Assembly: GCA_910584615.1 (NCBI GenBank)
Contig: CAJUAM010000013.1
Span: 1 to 64,000, forward strand
Source of the DNA: an uncultured Dorea sp.
Lineage (GTDB): Bacteria; Bacillota; Clostridia; Lachnospirales; Lachnospiraceae
DNA: 64,000 nt
Direction: 5' to 3'
The notes under the pieces are model-generated. The model was not told the origin of the DNA. It saw nothing but the letters and a program-made list of their open reading frames with translations, and did not search any database. The position numbers and the translations under genes were made by a program. Shown here one piece after another: positions 41,959 through 50,687 of this stretch; position 1 is the first letter of the stretch; every line of letters starts with the position of its first letter.

Positions 41959-42936
41959 ATGGATGTGAGAGAAGAATTTAAGAAATTAACACAGATTCCG
42001 GATTTTGAATCCCAGGTGGAGGACAAAGCTTTACTAGAGACTGAAAAGATGTCTGTACTTCAGATCAATGTGGGAAGACTTTGCAATCTGGCATGCAAGC
42101 ACTGTCATATGGAGGCAGGACCAAATCGTACGGAAGTGATGGAAAGAGATGTGATGGAGGCATGCCTTAAGATTTATACAGAATGGGGATTTGATACGAT
42201 TGATATCACAGGAGGAGCACCGGAAATAAATCCCAATTTCCGTTGGTTTGTGAAAGAAGCGGTAAAGATATGTAAAAATGTTATGGTTCGTTCAAATCTT
42301 ACGATCATGCTGGAAGACGGCTATAAGGATCTGCCGGAATTTTATGCGGAAAACAAAGTGACGATCATTTGCTCTCTGCCCCACTACAGGGCAAAAAATT
42401 CTGATAAGCAGCGCGGAGAAGGCACTTTTGAAAAGTCAATTGAGGTTTTGAAGAAATTGAACATGCTTGGATACGGGAAAGATCCTGAACTGGTACTTAA
42501 TATGGTATTTAATCCGGGAGGAGCATTTTTTCCGCCAGAGCAGGCAGCTATGGAAAAAGAGTACAAAGAGCATTTGGGCAGTGAATATGGCATTGTATTT
42601 AATAATTTGTTCACTATTACTAATAATCCCATCGGCAGGTTCGGTTCATTTCTTATAAGTAGCGGTAATATGGAAGGGTATCTTACAAAGCTTTTTAATG
42701 CTTTTAATACCGGAGCGCTTCCAGGTATGATGTGTAGAAGCCAGTTATCTGTAGGATGGGATGGTAAACTTTATGACTGTGATTTTAATCAGGCGGTAGA
42801 TATGCCGATTTCGTCTGGAGAAAATATTAAGGATCTGCCTGGAAAGCCATATGAAAAAAGAAAAATCTGCTTCGATAAGCATTGTTATGCATGCACAGCA
42901 GGGCAAGGGTCAAGCTGCGGCGGAAGTACGGCGTAG
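41959..42936 (+). CDS. arsS: ArsS-like radical SAM protein, Cys form
   Basis: 325 residues. The radical SAM cluster motif is C42, C46, C49 in GRLCNLACKHCHMEAG, followed by DITGGAPE and the TIICSLPHY segment. The C-terminal end has a Cys-rich SPASM-like part: LYDCDFN and HCYACTAGQGSSCGG. This matches the arsenosugar-biosynthesis radical SAM (seleno)protein family; a selenocysteine found in some members near this end is Cys here, and the stop is TAG, so no readthrough is suggested. No ArsM methyltransferase gene is nearby, so an arsenosugar product is not assured. Confidence 0.9.
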   Translation: MDVREEFKKLTQIPDFESQVEDKALLETEKMSVLQINVGRLCNLACKHCHMEAGPNRTEVMERDVMEACLKIYTEWGFDTIDITGGAPEINPNFRWFVKEAVKICKNVMVRSNLTIMLEDGYKDLPEFYAENKVTIICSLPHYRAKNSDKQRGEGTFEKSIEVLKKLNMLGYGKDPELVLNMVFNPGGAFFPPEQAAMEKEYKEHLGSEYGIVFNNLFTITNNPIGRFGSFLISSGNMEGYLTKLFNAFNTGALPGMMCRSQLSVGWDGKLYDCDFNQAVDMPISSGENIKDLPGKPYEKRKICFDKHCYACTAGQGSSCGGSTA

Positions 42937-42956
42937 AGAATCAAAAGGAGGAAGAT

Positions 42957-43400
42957 ATGGAGACAAAACAGATTGCGGAAGAATTTATGAAAGGATATGA
43001 TTGTTCACAAGTAGTATTAAAATATTTTGCTCATAGGCTTGGGATCAGCGAGGATGAGGCAAACCGTGTGGCTGCAGGGTTCGGCGGCGGAATGATGCTT
43101 GGTTCTGTATGCGGGGCTTATACCGGAGCGCTGATGGCTCTGGGATTAAAGTATGGCCACACTAATCCGGATGGTCTCATGAAGCAGAAGGAAATTATGC
43201 TGGCTAAGATGGGGCAGCTCAATGAAAAGTTTACAGAGGAATTTAGTACGGTAGAATGTAAAGAGTTGATCGGATATGATCTGTCTGTTCCGGAAGAACT
43301 TAAAAATGCTCTTGACAGCGGGAAACTTTTAAGCTATTGTCCGGGGCTTTTGGATAAGGTGATTCAGATAACAGAGCAAATTCTTGACGGAGAAGCATAA
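42957..43400 (+). CDS. C_GCAxxG_C_C-type redox-active protein
   Basis: 147 residues. Cysteines in YDCSQVVL, in VCGAYTGALMALG, in VECKELIG and in SYCPGLLD match the spacing of the C_GCAxxG_C_C family, with GCA read here as CGAYTGA. FGGGMMLG before the second Cys is typical. The family is thought to be redox active or metal binding. ATG 42957 follows AAAAGGAGGAAG; an upstream in-frame ATG at 42882 lies inside arsS. It is co-oriented and 20 bp from the radical SAM gene. Confidence 0.82.
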   Translation: METKQIAEEFMKGYDCSQVVLKYFAHRLGISEDEANRVAAGFGGGMMLGSVCGAYTGALMALGLKYGHTNPDGLMKQKEIMLAKMGQLNEKFTEEFSTVECKELIGYDLSVPEELKNALDSGKLLSYCPGLLDKVIQITEQILDGEA

Positions 43401-43401
43401 T

Positions 43402-44334
43402 ATGAAAAGATTTGGAAAATATATTGGATTAGCTTTGCTGGCAGTTTCACTTCTGGCAGGTTGTGGAAACAAGGGTGTGCCAAAAGAGGAACTGGTATCA
43501 ACAGATTCATTTGAGGGAGAATATCTTGTGACAGCGGACTATGTAAAAGAGCATGCAGAGGATGAGAATGTTCTTTTAGTAGACTGCCGGGGCGTTGACA
43601 AGGCAAAAAAGGAGACGCTTAAAGGGGCCATTGCTACAACATGGCAGGAAATCGGGACGTGCGGCGAGAATTACGGCGCGGCAGGTGATGAAGGCTGGGG
43701 AAAGATTCCGGATCCTTCTGAGCTTTCTGAAAAGCTTGGAGAGCTTGGCATGGATAAAGATAAAGAATTGATCCTTTTAGGAGAGACTCTTAACGGATGG
43801 GGTGATGACGCGAGAGTGCTGTGGGAGCTTGCAGCGGCCGGATATACGGATGTCAGGATGGTAGACGGCGGATACAGTGCAGCGAAGGAGGCTGGTGTAC
43901 CGACCCAGAAAGGAGCCGCTAAGTCAGAGCCAGTGGAAGTGACCATTGATTCTATTGATAAGACTCATGTCATGGAGACAGAAGAATTGATGAGTAATTA
44001 TGATGCGTACAAGGTTATAGATGTTCGTACAGAGGAGGAATATAAAGGCGCTGTAAAGTATGGTGAAGCACAGGGCGGGCATCTGCCGGGAGCCGTTCAT
44101 CTGCCTTATACAAATTTATTCCGGGAGGATGGGAGTTTACGGTCTAAGGCGGATGTGGAAAAGATGATGGAGGATGCAGGAATATCTAAAACCGATAAGA
44201 TCGTAGCTTACTGTACAGGAGGGATCCGCTCTGCATATATGCAGCTTGTACTCGAGATGGCAGGGTATGAAAATACGTGGAATTACGATCAGTCATACTG
44301 GAGATGGGCAGTAGTAGGAGAGGTAGAAAAATAA
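43402..44334 (+). CDS. Rhodanese-domain lipoprotein with two domains
   Basis: 310 residues. The signal peptide ends in lipobox LLAGC, so it is anchored outside the membrane. The first rhodanese domain lacks an active-site Cys (ILLGETLNGWG), while the second keeps Cys271 in VAYCTGGIRS with YKVIDVRTEEEY and GGHLPGAVHLP before it. It likely moves sulfane sulfur or a related atom outside the cell. ATG 43402 is one base after the previous stop. A TTG at 43384 gives a longer frame but spoils the signal peptide. Confidence 0.88.
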   Translation: MKRFGKYIGLALLAVSLLAGCGNKGVPKEELVSTDSFEGEYLVTADYVKEHAEDENVLLVDCRGVDKAKKETLKGAIATTWQEIGTCGENYGAAGDEGWGKIPDPSELSEKLGELGMDKDKELILLGETLNGWGDDARVLWELAAAGYTDVRMVDGGYSAAKEAGVPTQKGAAKSEPVEVTIDSIDKTHVMETEELMSNYDAYKVIDVRTEEEYKGAVKYGEAQGGHLPGAVHLPYTNLFREDGSLRSKADVEKMMEDAGISKTDKIVAYCTGGIRSAYMQLVLEMAGYENTWNYDQSYWRWAVVGEVEK

Positions 44335-44397
44335 TGGCGGTATATAGAAAAAGACAATGGTACAGATGATTTATAGGAAAAAACGATTAGACGCTGA

Positions 44398-44406
44398 TGC
44401 TATAAT
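44398..44406 (+). promoter_or_regulatory. Extended -10 promoter of the second rhodanese gene
   Basis: TGC followed by TATAAT at 44401-44406, without a convincing -35. It lies 53 bp before ATG 44459 and would allow this gene to be expressed apart from the operon. Confidence 0.55.
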
Positions 44407-44458
44407 AAAATATAATATTACAGGTAAAACTAACATAAAAACCAAGGAGGACACAAGT

Positions 44459-46000
44459 ATGAAAAGGAAGGCAGTGATCATGCTTATGTTAGCGGCTGTT
44501 TTAGTATTTGGCGGCTGCGGAAAAGATGAAAAAGCTTCATCAGGAGATGAACCGAAAAAAGAAGCAGATTCAGAAGAAGCAGATTCAAAAGAACCGGTAT
44601 CAGGTGAGGCGACTCAGGAGGATGTGCTGGCGTATATTACGGATACAGATGAAAATACGATCCTTGTAGATGCCAGAATTCCGGACGCTTATCAGGGATG
44701 GGCACTTGACAATGCCAAAAAGGGAGGCCATCTTGAAAATGCGGTCAACATCTCCGCACAGTGGTTAGACTGTGAATATGAATCAGATGAGAGAGAGAAT
44801 AAGACAAGAGAGGAAGCGATCCAAAAGGAGCTTGATGCTAATGCAATGACCGCTGAAAAATCTTATATTATCTATGACACCAACGGAAAGGATGCGGCGG
44901 CTGTAAAGGAGTATCTGGAGAAAAACGGATACAAAAATATTTCTACATTTAATGCAACAGAGCTTATCAATTCAGGTTCCCAGAATCTGGTAAGTTATGA
45001 AAATTATAATATGTATATGCCGGCTGAAATTGTAAAGAATATTGCAGACCATGTTGTAGACGGCGCAGAACTTGAGGCTCAGGCAGCAGATATTGTTAAG
45101 GATGCACCTGTCGTACTGCTAGATGTATCATGGGGTGATGAGACGAATAACGAAGACACTGGGTCTGGTTACGAAGATGGACATGTTCCGGGAGCTGTTC
45201 ATGTGAACACGGATGAATATGAAGGTCAGAGAGTATATGTAGAAGAAAAAGATGAGGATTATAAAAATGAATGGCGTCTGCTTTCAGATGATGAGCTTTT
45301 TACTCTTGCAGAGACAAAGGGTGTAACAAAGGACAGCTGCGTTGTTATTGTAGGATATGAGCCTATGGCAACAACACGTATGGCTATCATCCTTAAATAT
45401 CTTGGGTGTGAAAATGTCCATGTTATGAGTGAGGGATTAGTAGGCTGGAATGCGAAAGGCTACGAAATGCAAAGCGGTATCATTAAGCCGGAAAAAGTAA
45501 GTTTCGGAGCGGACAAACCGCAGAATCCTGATCTGATCGACACGATAGACGAAGCGGCAGAGAAGCTTGCCAACGATTCTAACTTCCAGCTCATTGACAC
45601 ACGTACTATTGAAGAATGGAATGGAGAGTCTTCCGGATATGACTATCATGATCTGATGGGAAGAATTGATGGTTCTATACATTCTGAATCAGGAATCGGA
45701 TATTCCAGTTCTATGTACTATTATAGAAATCCTGATAAGTCTATGAGAAGTAAAGAAGTCTTAGAAGCTATGTGGAAAGAGCAGGGAATAGATACAGGAA
45801 AGCATATGTCATTCTTCTGCGGCAGCGGCTGGAGAGCAGCGGAAGAAGCGTGGGATGCCATGATGATCGGATATACGGATGTGTCTCTTTACAGTGATGG
45901 ATGGATTGGATGGAGTAATGAAGGACATCCATATGTTGACAAAGAAGGAAATACAGTTCATTATGATAAAAAGCAGAACAAGGTAGTTCCTGTAGAATAG
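44459..46000 (+). CDS. Rhodanese-domain lipoprotein with three domains
   Basis: 513 residues. Lipobox VFGGC is followed by a Glu/Lys/Ser linker and three rhodanese domains. The first (IIYDTNGKDA) and second (VIVGYEPMATTR) have no Cys at the active-site loop; the third has Cys454 in FFCGSGWRAAEE. One active and two inactive domains in series is unusual. AAGGAGG precedes ATG 44459, while the longer frame from 44357 has no such site. With the upstream two-domain lipoprotein it forms a cell-surface sulfurtransferase pair. Confidence 0.88.
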   Translation: MKRKAVIMLMLAAVLVFGGCGKDEKASSGDEPKKEADSEEADSKEPVSGEATQEDVLAYITDTDENTILVDARIPDAYQGWALDNAKKGGHLENAVNISAQWLDCEYESDERENKTREEAIQKELDANAMTAEKSYIIYDTNGKDAAAVKEYLEKNGYKNISTFNATELINSGSQNLVSYENYNMYMPAEIVKNIADHVVDGAELEAQAADIVKDAPVVLLDVSWGDETNNEDTGSGYEDGHVPGAVHVNTDEYEGQRVYVEEKDEDYKNEWRLLSDDELFTLAETKGVTKDSCVVIVGYEPMATTRMAIILKYLGCENVHVMSEGLVGWNAKGYEMQSGIIKPEKVSFGADKPQNPDLIDTIDEAAEKLANDSNFQLIDTRTIEEWNGESSGYDYHDLMGRIDGSIHSESGIGYSSSMYYYRNPDKSMRSKEVLEAMWKEQGIDTGKHMSFFCGSGWRAAEEAWDAMMIGYTDVSLYSDGWIGWSNEGHPYVDKEGNTVHYDKKQNKVVPVE

Positions 46001-46021
46001 ACAGACAGAATGGAGTTTGTG

Positions 46022-46052
46022 AAGGAGAACGGAGTTTCCGCTCTCCTTTTTT
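46022..46052 (+). terminator. Terminator after the rhodanese gene
   Basis: AAGGAGA-A-CGGA, loop GTT, TCCG-C-TCTCCTT, then TTTT. It marks the end of the rSAM-associated cluster. Confidence 0.85.
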
Positions 46053-46110
46053 GTAATAAGCAAAAAGGCAGTCAAGGTTCTGGGTAATAATAAACATAAA
46101 GGTATGAGGG

Positions 46111-48381
46111 ATGGGGCAGGCTATGGAAGATAGAAGAAAAATCGCAAATGGAAAAGAGATATGGGTGATAAAAGCAGGATTTCCAAATAAACCAGTGAAA
46201 AAACTCTGGTCAGAATATGCTTTTTCCAATTCATTGAAAAAGTATCTGGAAAGACTGGATGTTTGTGTTTTCGTAGAATCCTTCGATGAGTGGTACGAAG
46301 ATGACGATACGGCAGATGTAGTTGTGGTGCTCAGAGGACATAAGGAATATTTCCCCGTCAGAAAAAATCAAAGCTGTATCTATATTATGTGGAACCTAAG
46401 TCATCCGTCCACAATTACAGATGAAGAGTATAATTCATACGATATGGTTTGTATCGGTTCTGAAATCTATGCTGAAAAGATAAAAAACAGGCTGAAAGTT
46501 CCGGTCAGAGTGCTCCCTATATGTGCAGATACAGAGATATTTTTTCCGGATCCGGAGGAAAAAAAAGAAAAAGAATATGACTGGGTGTTTGTAGGAAATT
46601 CTCGGTATGTAAAAAGAAAAAGTGTAGTCTGGTCTATTGCACACAATATTCCTCTGAAAATATGGGGGGCGAATTGGGAAAAGGTGCTTCCTGAAAGTGC
46701 GGGATATGTCGTAAAAGAAAATATTCCCAATGATGATCTTCCCAAGCTTTACAGAAATGCAAAGGTTACAGTTGACGATCATTATGAAGATATGGCGCTG
46801 TATGGTTTTATCAATACCCGTATCATAGAGGCAATTGCCTGCGGACTGCCTGTGATTTCAGATTATTCAGTAAGTCTTGTCAGGATGTTTGGTGATGCAG
46901 TATTATTATACCGCAATGAAAATGAGTTTGTAGAGCAGACAAAAAAGATTTTTGAGGATTATGATGCAGTAAAGAAAAAGATAAGGGAATTATGGCCGGT
47001 CATCCAGGATAAATATTCTTTTCGAATACGGGCGGAGCAGCTGCGGATATTCAGTACACAGATCAGGGAATATGCTGACAGGTGCAAAGAGTTGGCGGCA
47101 TCGTTTTCAAGGTATGAGCCAGAGGCAAGTGTGCTGCGTAAAGTATGCAAAGGAGGATCCTGTATAAAGCCTAAGGTGTCTGTGATTATTTCGGTGTATA
47201 ATGCTGAGAAATATCTTATGAAATGTCTGGACAGCGTAACAGGGCAGACGTTTCGGGAAATTGAAATAATCTGCATAGATGACGGGTCATTGGATTCTTC
47301 CCTGGCACTTTTGAAAGAATATGCCCGAAAGGATAATAGAATATCGGTCTATACCCAGATAAACTGCGGTCTTGCAGAGACAAGAAACAGAGGGATAAGA
47401 AAAGCGCAGGGAGAATATATAGAGTTTGTAGACAGTGATGACTGGCTGGAGGAACACACGATACAAAGGTTATACGAAACAAGCTATGAGAGACAATTAG
47501 ATATTCTGATTTTTGATGGGGATACAGTATATGATAATGATAACGCCAGAAAAAAGTACCCAATGTTCCAGGATTATTATCATAGAACCGGGAAATATCC
47601 TGAAAAATGTACTGGTTTGAGGATGCTTGCGAAAATGCGAAAAGAAAGTGAATACAGAACCAGTGTGGTGATGCAGATGTTTAGACGAAGATTTCTTGAG
47701 AATGCAGGAATTATATTTTGCGGGGGAATCCTTCATGAAGATAATGATTTTACATTCCGGGCATGTCTGCTGGCAGAAAATGCAGGGTATCTGCCGGAAA
47801 GTTTTTATAAACGACGGATACATGATGATTCTGTTATGACAGACAAAACGGACGGTTCGGGGATAAAGCATACTTATGGTTACTTCAGAGCGTTTTTAAA
47901 CATGCGTTCATTTCTGGGACAAAGCGATTTGAGCAGGAACTTTGATGATGAAACATGGGAAGCTGTTATAGATATCTTTAAAGGGATGCTGTACAATATA
48001 AGAAAATATTTTGGTGAATTGACATGGCAGGAGCAATGCGCGTTTGATAAGCTGGATAAAAGGGAGAGGCTGGACTTTAAACTCTATGTGCAGCCGGATG
48101 TTAACGGCTTTTTTGCGCTGGGGAAAGCGCAGCGGGAGAAAAGCGTATTAAACTGTAAGCTGCAAAAGACATATGCTGAGAAATCTGAGTTAAACCGTAA
48201 GCTTCAGATTACTTATGGAGAAAAATATGACAGGGGTTTAGAAATTAAACGTCTGAAAAAAGAAGTGGATGCGATCAAAAACTCCAGAACCTATCGTTTT
48301 GCCAGACTTATAGGATTTCCGGTGAGGACGGCTCGAAAAATCATCAAAAGAGCACAAAAGCAGGAGAAAAAGCATGATTAA
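46111..48381 (+). CDS. Two-domain glycosyltransferase (CgeB-like GT plus GT2)
   Basis: 756 residues. The first half (about 1-345) resembles CgeB/GT1-like glycosyltransferases (LSHPSTITDEEYNSYD; DWVFVGNSRYVKRKS; IIEAIACGLPVIS). The second half starts at about residue 352 with the GT2 motif KVSVIISVYNAEKYL, DDGSLDSS and FVDSDDWLEEHT. A coiled coil and a basic tail (RTYRFARLIGFPVR) end the protein. Cytosolic, probably membrane associated. It overlaps the next gene by eight bases. The likely role is building a surface glycan or decorating the secreted proteins encoded nearby. Confidence 0.88.
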   Translation: MGQAMEDRRKIANGKEIWVIKAGFPNKPVKKLWSEYAFSNSLKKYLERLDVCVFVESFDEWYEDDDTADVVVVLRGHKEYFPVRKNQSCIYIMWNLSHPSTITDEEYNSYDMVCIGSEIYAEKIKNRLKVPVRVLPICADTEIFFPDPEEKKEKEYDWVFVGNSRYVKRKSVVWSIAHNIPLKIWGANWEKVLPESAGYVVKENIPNDDLPKLYRNAKVTVDDHYEDMALYGFINTRIIEAIACGLPVISDYSVSLVRMFGDAVLLYRNENEFVEQTKKIFEDYDAVKKKIRELWPVIQDKYSFRIRAEQLRIFSTQIREYADRCKELAASFSRYEPEASVLRKVCKGGSCIKPKVSVIISVYNAEKYLMKCLDSVTGQTFREIEIICIDDGSLDSSLALLKEYARKDNRISVYTQINCGLAETRNRGIRKAQGEYIEFVDSDDWLEEHTIQRLYETSYERQLDILIFDGDTVYDNDNARKKYPMFQDYYHRTGKYPEKCTGLRMLAKMRKESEYRTSVVMQMFRRRFLENAGIIFCGGILHEDNDFTFRACLLAENAGYLPESFYKRRIHDDSVMTDKTDGSGIKHTYGYFRAFLNMRSFLGQSDLSRNFDDETWEAVIDIFKGMLYNIRKYFGELTWQEQCAFDKLDKRERLDFKLYVQPDVNGFFALGKAQREKSVLNCKLQKTYAEKSELNRKLQITYGEKYDRGLEIKRLKKEVDAIKNSRTYRFARLIGFPVRTARKIIKRAQKQEKKHD

Positions 48382-49522
48382 AGTATCAATTATTATTCCT
48401 GTATATAATGTACAGGATTATCTTGAAGAATGTATGAAAAGCGTATTGGCACAGACTCTGGAAAATATTGAGATCATCTGCGTAAATGATGGGTCTACAG
48501 ACCGGTCTTCTGATATATTAAAACGGTTCCAGTCACAGGATGGAAGAATAATACTGCTTGATCAGGAAAACCGTGGATATGGATATGCCATGAACAGAGG
48601 GATTGCTGCGGCTGTGGGAGAGTATATCGGAATCGTAGAACCGGATGATTATATAGTTTCGGATATGTACCAGGAACTATACGATACGGCAGAAAAGTAT
48701 CAGCTGGATTTTGTAAAAGCTGATTTTTACAGATTCACTACAAGAGAAGATGGAGAACGTGAATTTTACTATAATCACCTTTCTCAAAAACAACAGGACT
48801 ATAATAAAGTATTCAATCCCAGTAAAGATGCGGATACACTGCGGTATATTATGAATACATGGAGCGGGATCTATAAGAGAAAATTTTTAGAAAAGAATCA
48901 GATTTGGCACAACGAGACATCGGGGGCTTCATTTCAGGACAATGGATTCTGGTTTCAGACATTTGTCTATGGTGAGCGGGCAATGATCATTGATAAGCCC
49001 TATTACAGGAACCGCCGTGATAATCCGGATTCTTCTGTTAACAGTAAGGAGAAGGTATACTGTATAAATATAGAATATGATTATATTCGGAGTATCCTCA
49101 TAAAAAAGCCGGAAATATGGGAACGGTTCAAATATATGTACTGGTTCAAAAAATATCACAATTATATGGGAACATTGTGGAGGATTAAAGAAGAATACAG
49201 AAAAGGATATATATATAGATTCAGTCAGGAACTAAAACGCGGTATCGCGCTTTCAGAGGTTAAAAAGGATGTATTTTCCGAGACAGCATGGAATCATATC
49301 CAAAGTATGACCGAAGATCCGGAAAAATATTATTGGGGGCGGGTTTATCCTAAAAGTGTGGATGAAAAAATATTTGCGCGTATCAATGAACTGGAAATAC
49401 AGAACTCAAAGCTTAAAAATGAAATTGCAAGGCTTCGCTGTTCCAAATCATTCAGACTTGGAAGACTGCTTTTATGCCTGCCGATAAAACTAAAAAAGAT
49501 GGCAGGAGGATATAAAATTTGA
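48374..49522 (+). CDS. GT2 family glycosyltransferase
   Basis: 382 residues. KVSIIIPVYNVQDYLEECM, NDGSTDRSSD and the metal motif EPDDYI identify a GT-A, family 2 enzyme. The aspartate pattern is E-x-D-D rather than the common D-x-D-D. The C-terminus has a short coiled coil and a basic tail KSFRLGRLLL like that of the preceding protein. The start overlaps the previous gene by eight bases, and the stop overlaps the next TTG start. The donor and acceptor sugars are unknown. Confidence 0.9.
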   Translation: MIKVSIIIPVYNVQDYLEECMKSVLAQTLENIEIICVNDGSTDRSSDILKRFQSQDGRIILLDQENRGYGYAMNRGIAAAVGEYIGIVEPDDYIVSDMYQELYDTAEKYQLDFVKADFYRFTTREDGEREFYYNHLSQKQQDYNKVFNPSKDADTLRYIMNTWSGIYKRKFLEKNQIWHNETSGASFQDNGFWFQTFVYGERAMIIDKPYYRNRRDNPDSSVNSKEKVYCINIEYDYIRSILIKKPEIWERFKYMYWFKKYHNYMGTLWRIKEEYRKGYIYRFSQELKRGIALSEVKKDVFSETAWNHIQSMTEDPEKYYWGRVYPKSVDEKIFARINELEIQNSKLKNEIARLRCSKSFRLGRLLLCLPIKLKKMAGGYKI

Positions 49523-50502
49523 AGAAAGAAAAATTGGAGACAGAAAAGCCGAAAGTGTCTGTGATCATTCCTGTCTATAATGGGGAAAGATATCTGAAGC
49601 AATGTATGGATAGTATTGTCGGGCAGACTTTAAAGGATATAGAGATTTTATGCGTAGATGACGGCTCTTCGGATAAGTCCCTTGAGATTATGGAAAGCTA
49701 TATGCATAGAGATAAAAGAATCAAGGTGATATGTCAGAAAAATTCTGGTGCCGGCGCGGCGAGAAATAAAGGAATGTCACTGGCAAAGGGTGAATATCTG
49801 TCATTTTTGGATGCAGATGATTTCTTTGAGCCGGACATGCTTGAACAGACATATAAGAAAGCGAAAAAGCAGAATGCGCAGGTACTTGTATTTGGTTCGG
49901 ACCAGTACAGGGAAGATCTGAGGACGTTTTGTCAGGTGGGCTGGACTCTTAGAAAGCATGCGCTGCCGCCGTATCGTCCCATGGATCACCGGACATTTAC
50001 AGAAAATGTATTCAAAGTTTTTGTGGGGTGGACATGGGATAAGCTGTTTGAAAGAGAATTTGTCCAAGGATATAAACTTAATTTTCAAGAGCAGCGCACA
50101 TCTAATGACCTTTTGTTTGTTTTTATGGCGATTGTGCTGGCAGAACGTATAGAGATAGAAGAAAAGATTCTGGTGCACCAGCGCAGGAACAATCCAAAGT
50201 CACTTTCCAATACAAGGGAACGATCATGGCAGTGTTTTTATGAAGCGCTTACGGCACTTCGGATAAATCTTGTAAAATATGGGCTGTATTATGAATTGGA
50301 GAAGGACTTTATTAATTACGCGCTGCATTTTTCGTTATGGAATCTGAATACCCTGCAGGGAGAGAAAAAGAAAGAACTATGTAAGATGTTAAAGAAACGG
50401 TGGTTTCGGGAGCTTGGGATCACGGAACATAAGAAAGAATATTTTTATGATCAAATAGAATATGAGCAATATCGAGAGATAACACGATCATATTTTTGGT
50501 AA
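49519..50502 (+). CDS. GT2 family glycosyltransferase with TTG start
   Basis: 327 residues. KVSVIIPVYNGERYLKQCM, VDDGSSDKSLE and FLDADDFFEPDM are GT2 hallmarks; the catalytic D-x-D is intact. TTG 49519 is the start: AGGAGG lies at 49505-49510 with eight bases between, and the codon overlaps the previous stop. There is no earlier ATG in frame. This is the last gene of the three-gene glycosyltransferase operon, ending at a perfect terminator. A related enzyme is encoded at 55128, beyond the Ig-like protein genes. Confidence 0.9.
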   Translation: MKKEKLETEKPKVSVIIPVYNGERYLKQCMDSIVGQTLKDIEILCVDDGSSDKSLEIMESYMHRDKRIKVICQKNSGAGAARNKGMSLAKGEYLSFLDADDFFEPDMLEQTYKKAKKQNAQVLVFGSDQYREDLRTFCQVGWTLRKHALPPYRPMDHRTFTENVFKVFVGWTWDKLFEREFVQGYKLNFQEQRTSNDLLFVFMAIVLAERIEIEEKILVHQRRNNPKSLSNTRERSWQCFYEALTALRINLVKYGLYYELEKDFINYALHFSLWNLNTLQGEKKKELCKMLKKRWFRELGITEHKKEYFYDQIEYEQYREITRSYFW

Positions 50503-50530
50503 CGGGAAAGGGATACTTTCCCGTTTTTTT
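50503..50530 (+). terminator. Terminator of the glycosyltransferase operon
   Basis: CGGGAAAG (50503-50510), loop GGATA, CTTTCCCG (50516-50523) and seven T. The stem begins directly after the TAA stop. Confidence 0.93.
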
Positions 50531-50601
50531 GTGCTTTATTTTAATTGTCTGATAATACATAGAAAATCTAAATAAATGAATCTATATATATGATATACCA
50601 A

Positions 50602-50634
50602 TTGGACAAAAATATAGGGGGGGGGGGGTATAAT
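50602..50634 (+). promoter_or_regulatory. Promoter with a 12-G tract between -35 and -10: likely phase-variable
   Basis: TTGGAC (50602-50607) and TATAAT (50629-50634) are separated by 21 bp, of which the last 12 are G (50617-50628), directly touching the -10 box. A working spacer is about 17 bp, which eight G would give. Gain or loss of G by slippage would tune promoter strength, as known for poly-G or poly-C spacers in Neisseria porin-type genes. It drives the Ig-like protein genes at 50688 and 53169. The boxes and tract are seen; switching is inferred. Confidence 0.75.
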
Positions 50635-50687
50635 TAAAAAATAGATTATTAACAGTATCGTATGGCATTTATTGAGGAGGGAAAGTT

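Noticed and set aside
41795..42936. Selenocysteine (UGA) in the AhpD- and ArsS-like proteins
   Set aside because: The expected positions carry TGT or TGC, and the stops are TAA and TAG. No in-frame TGA is read through.
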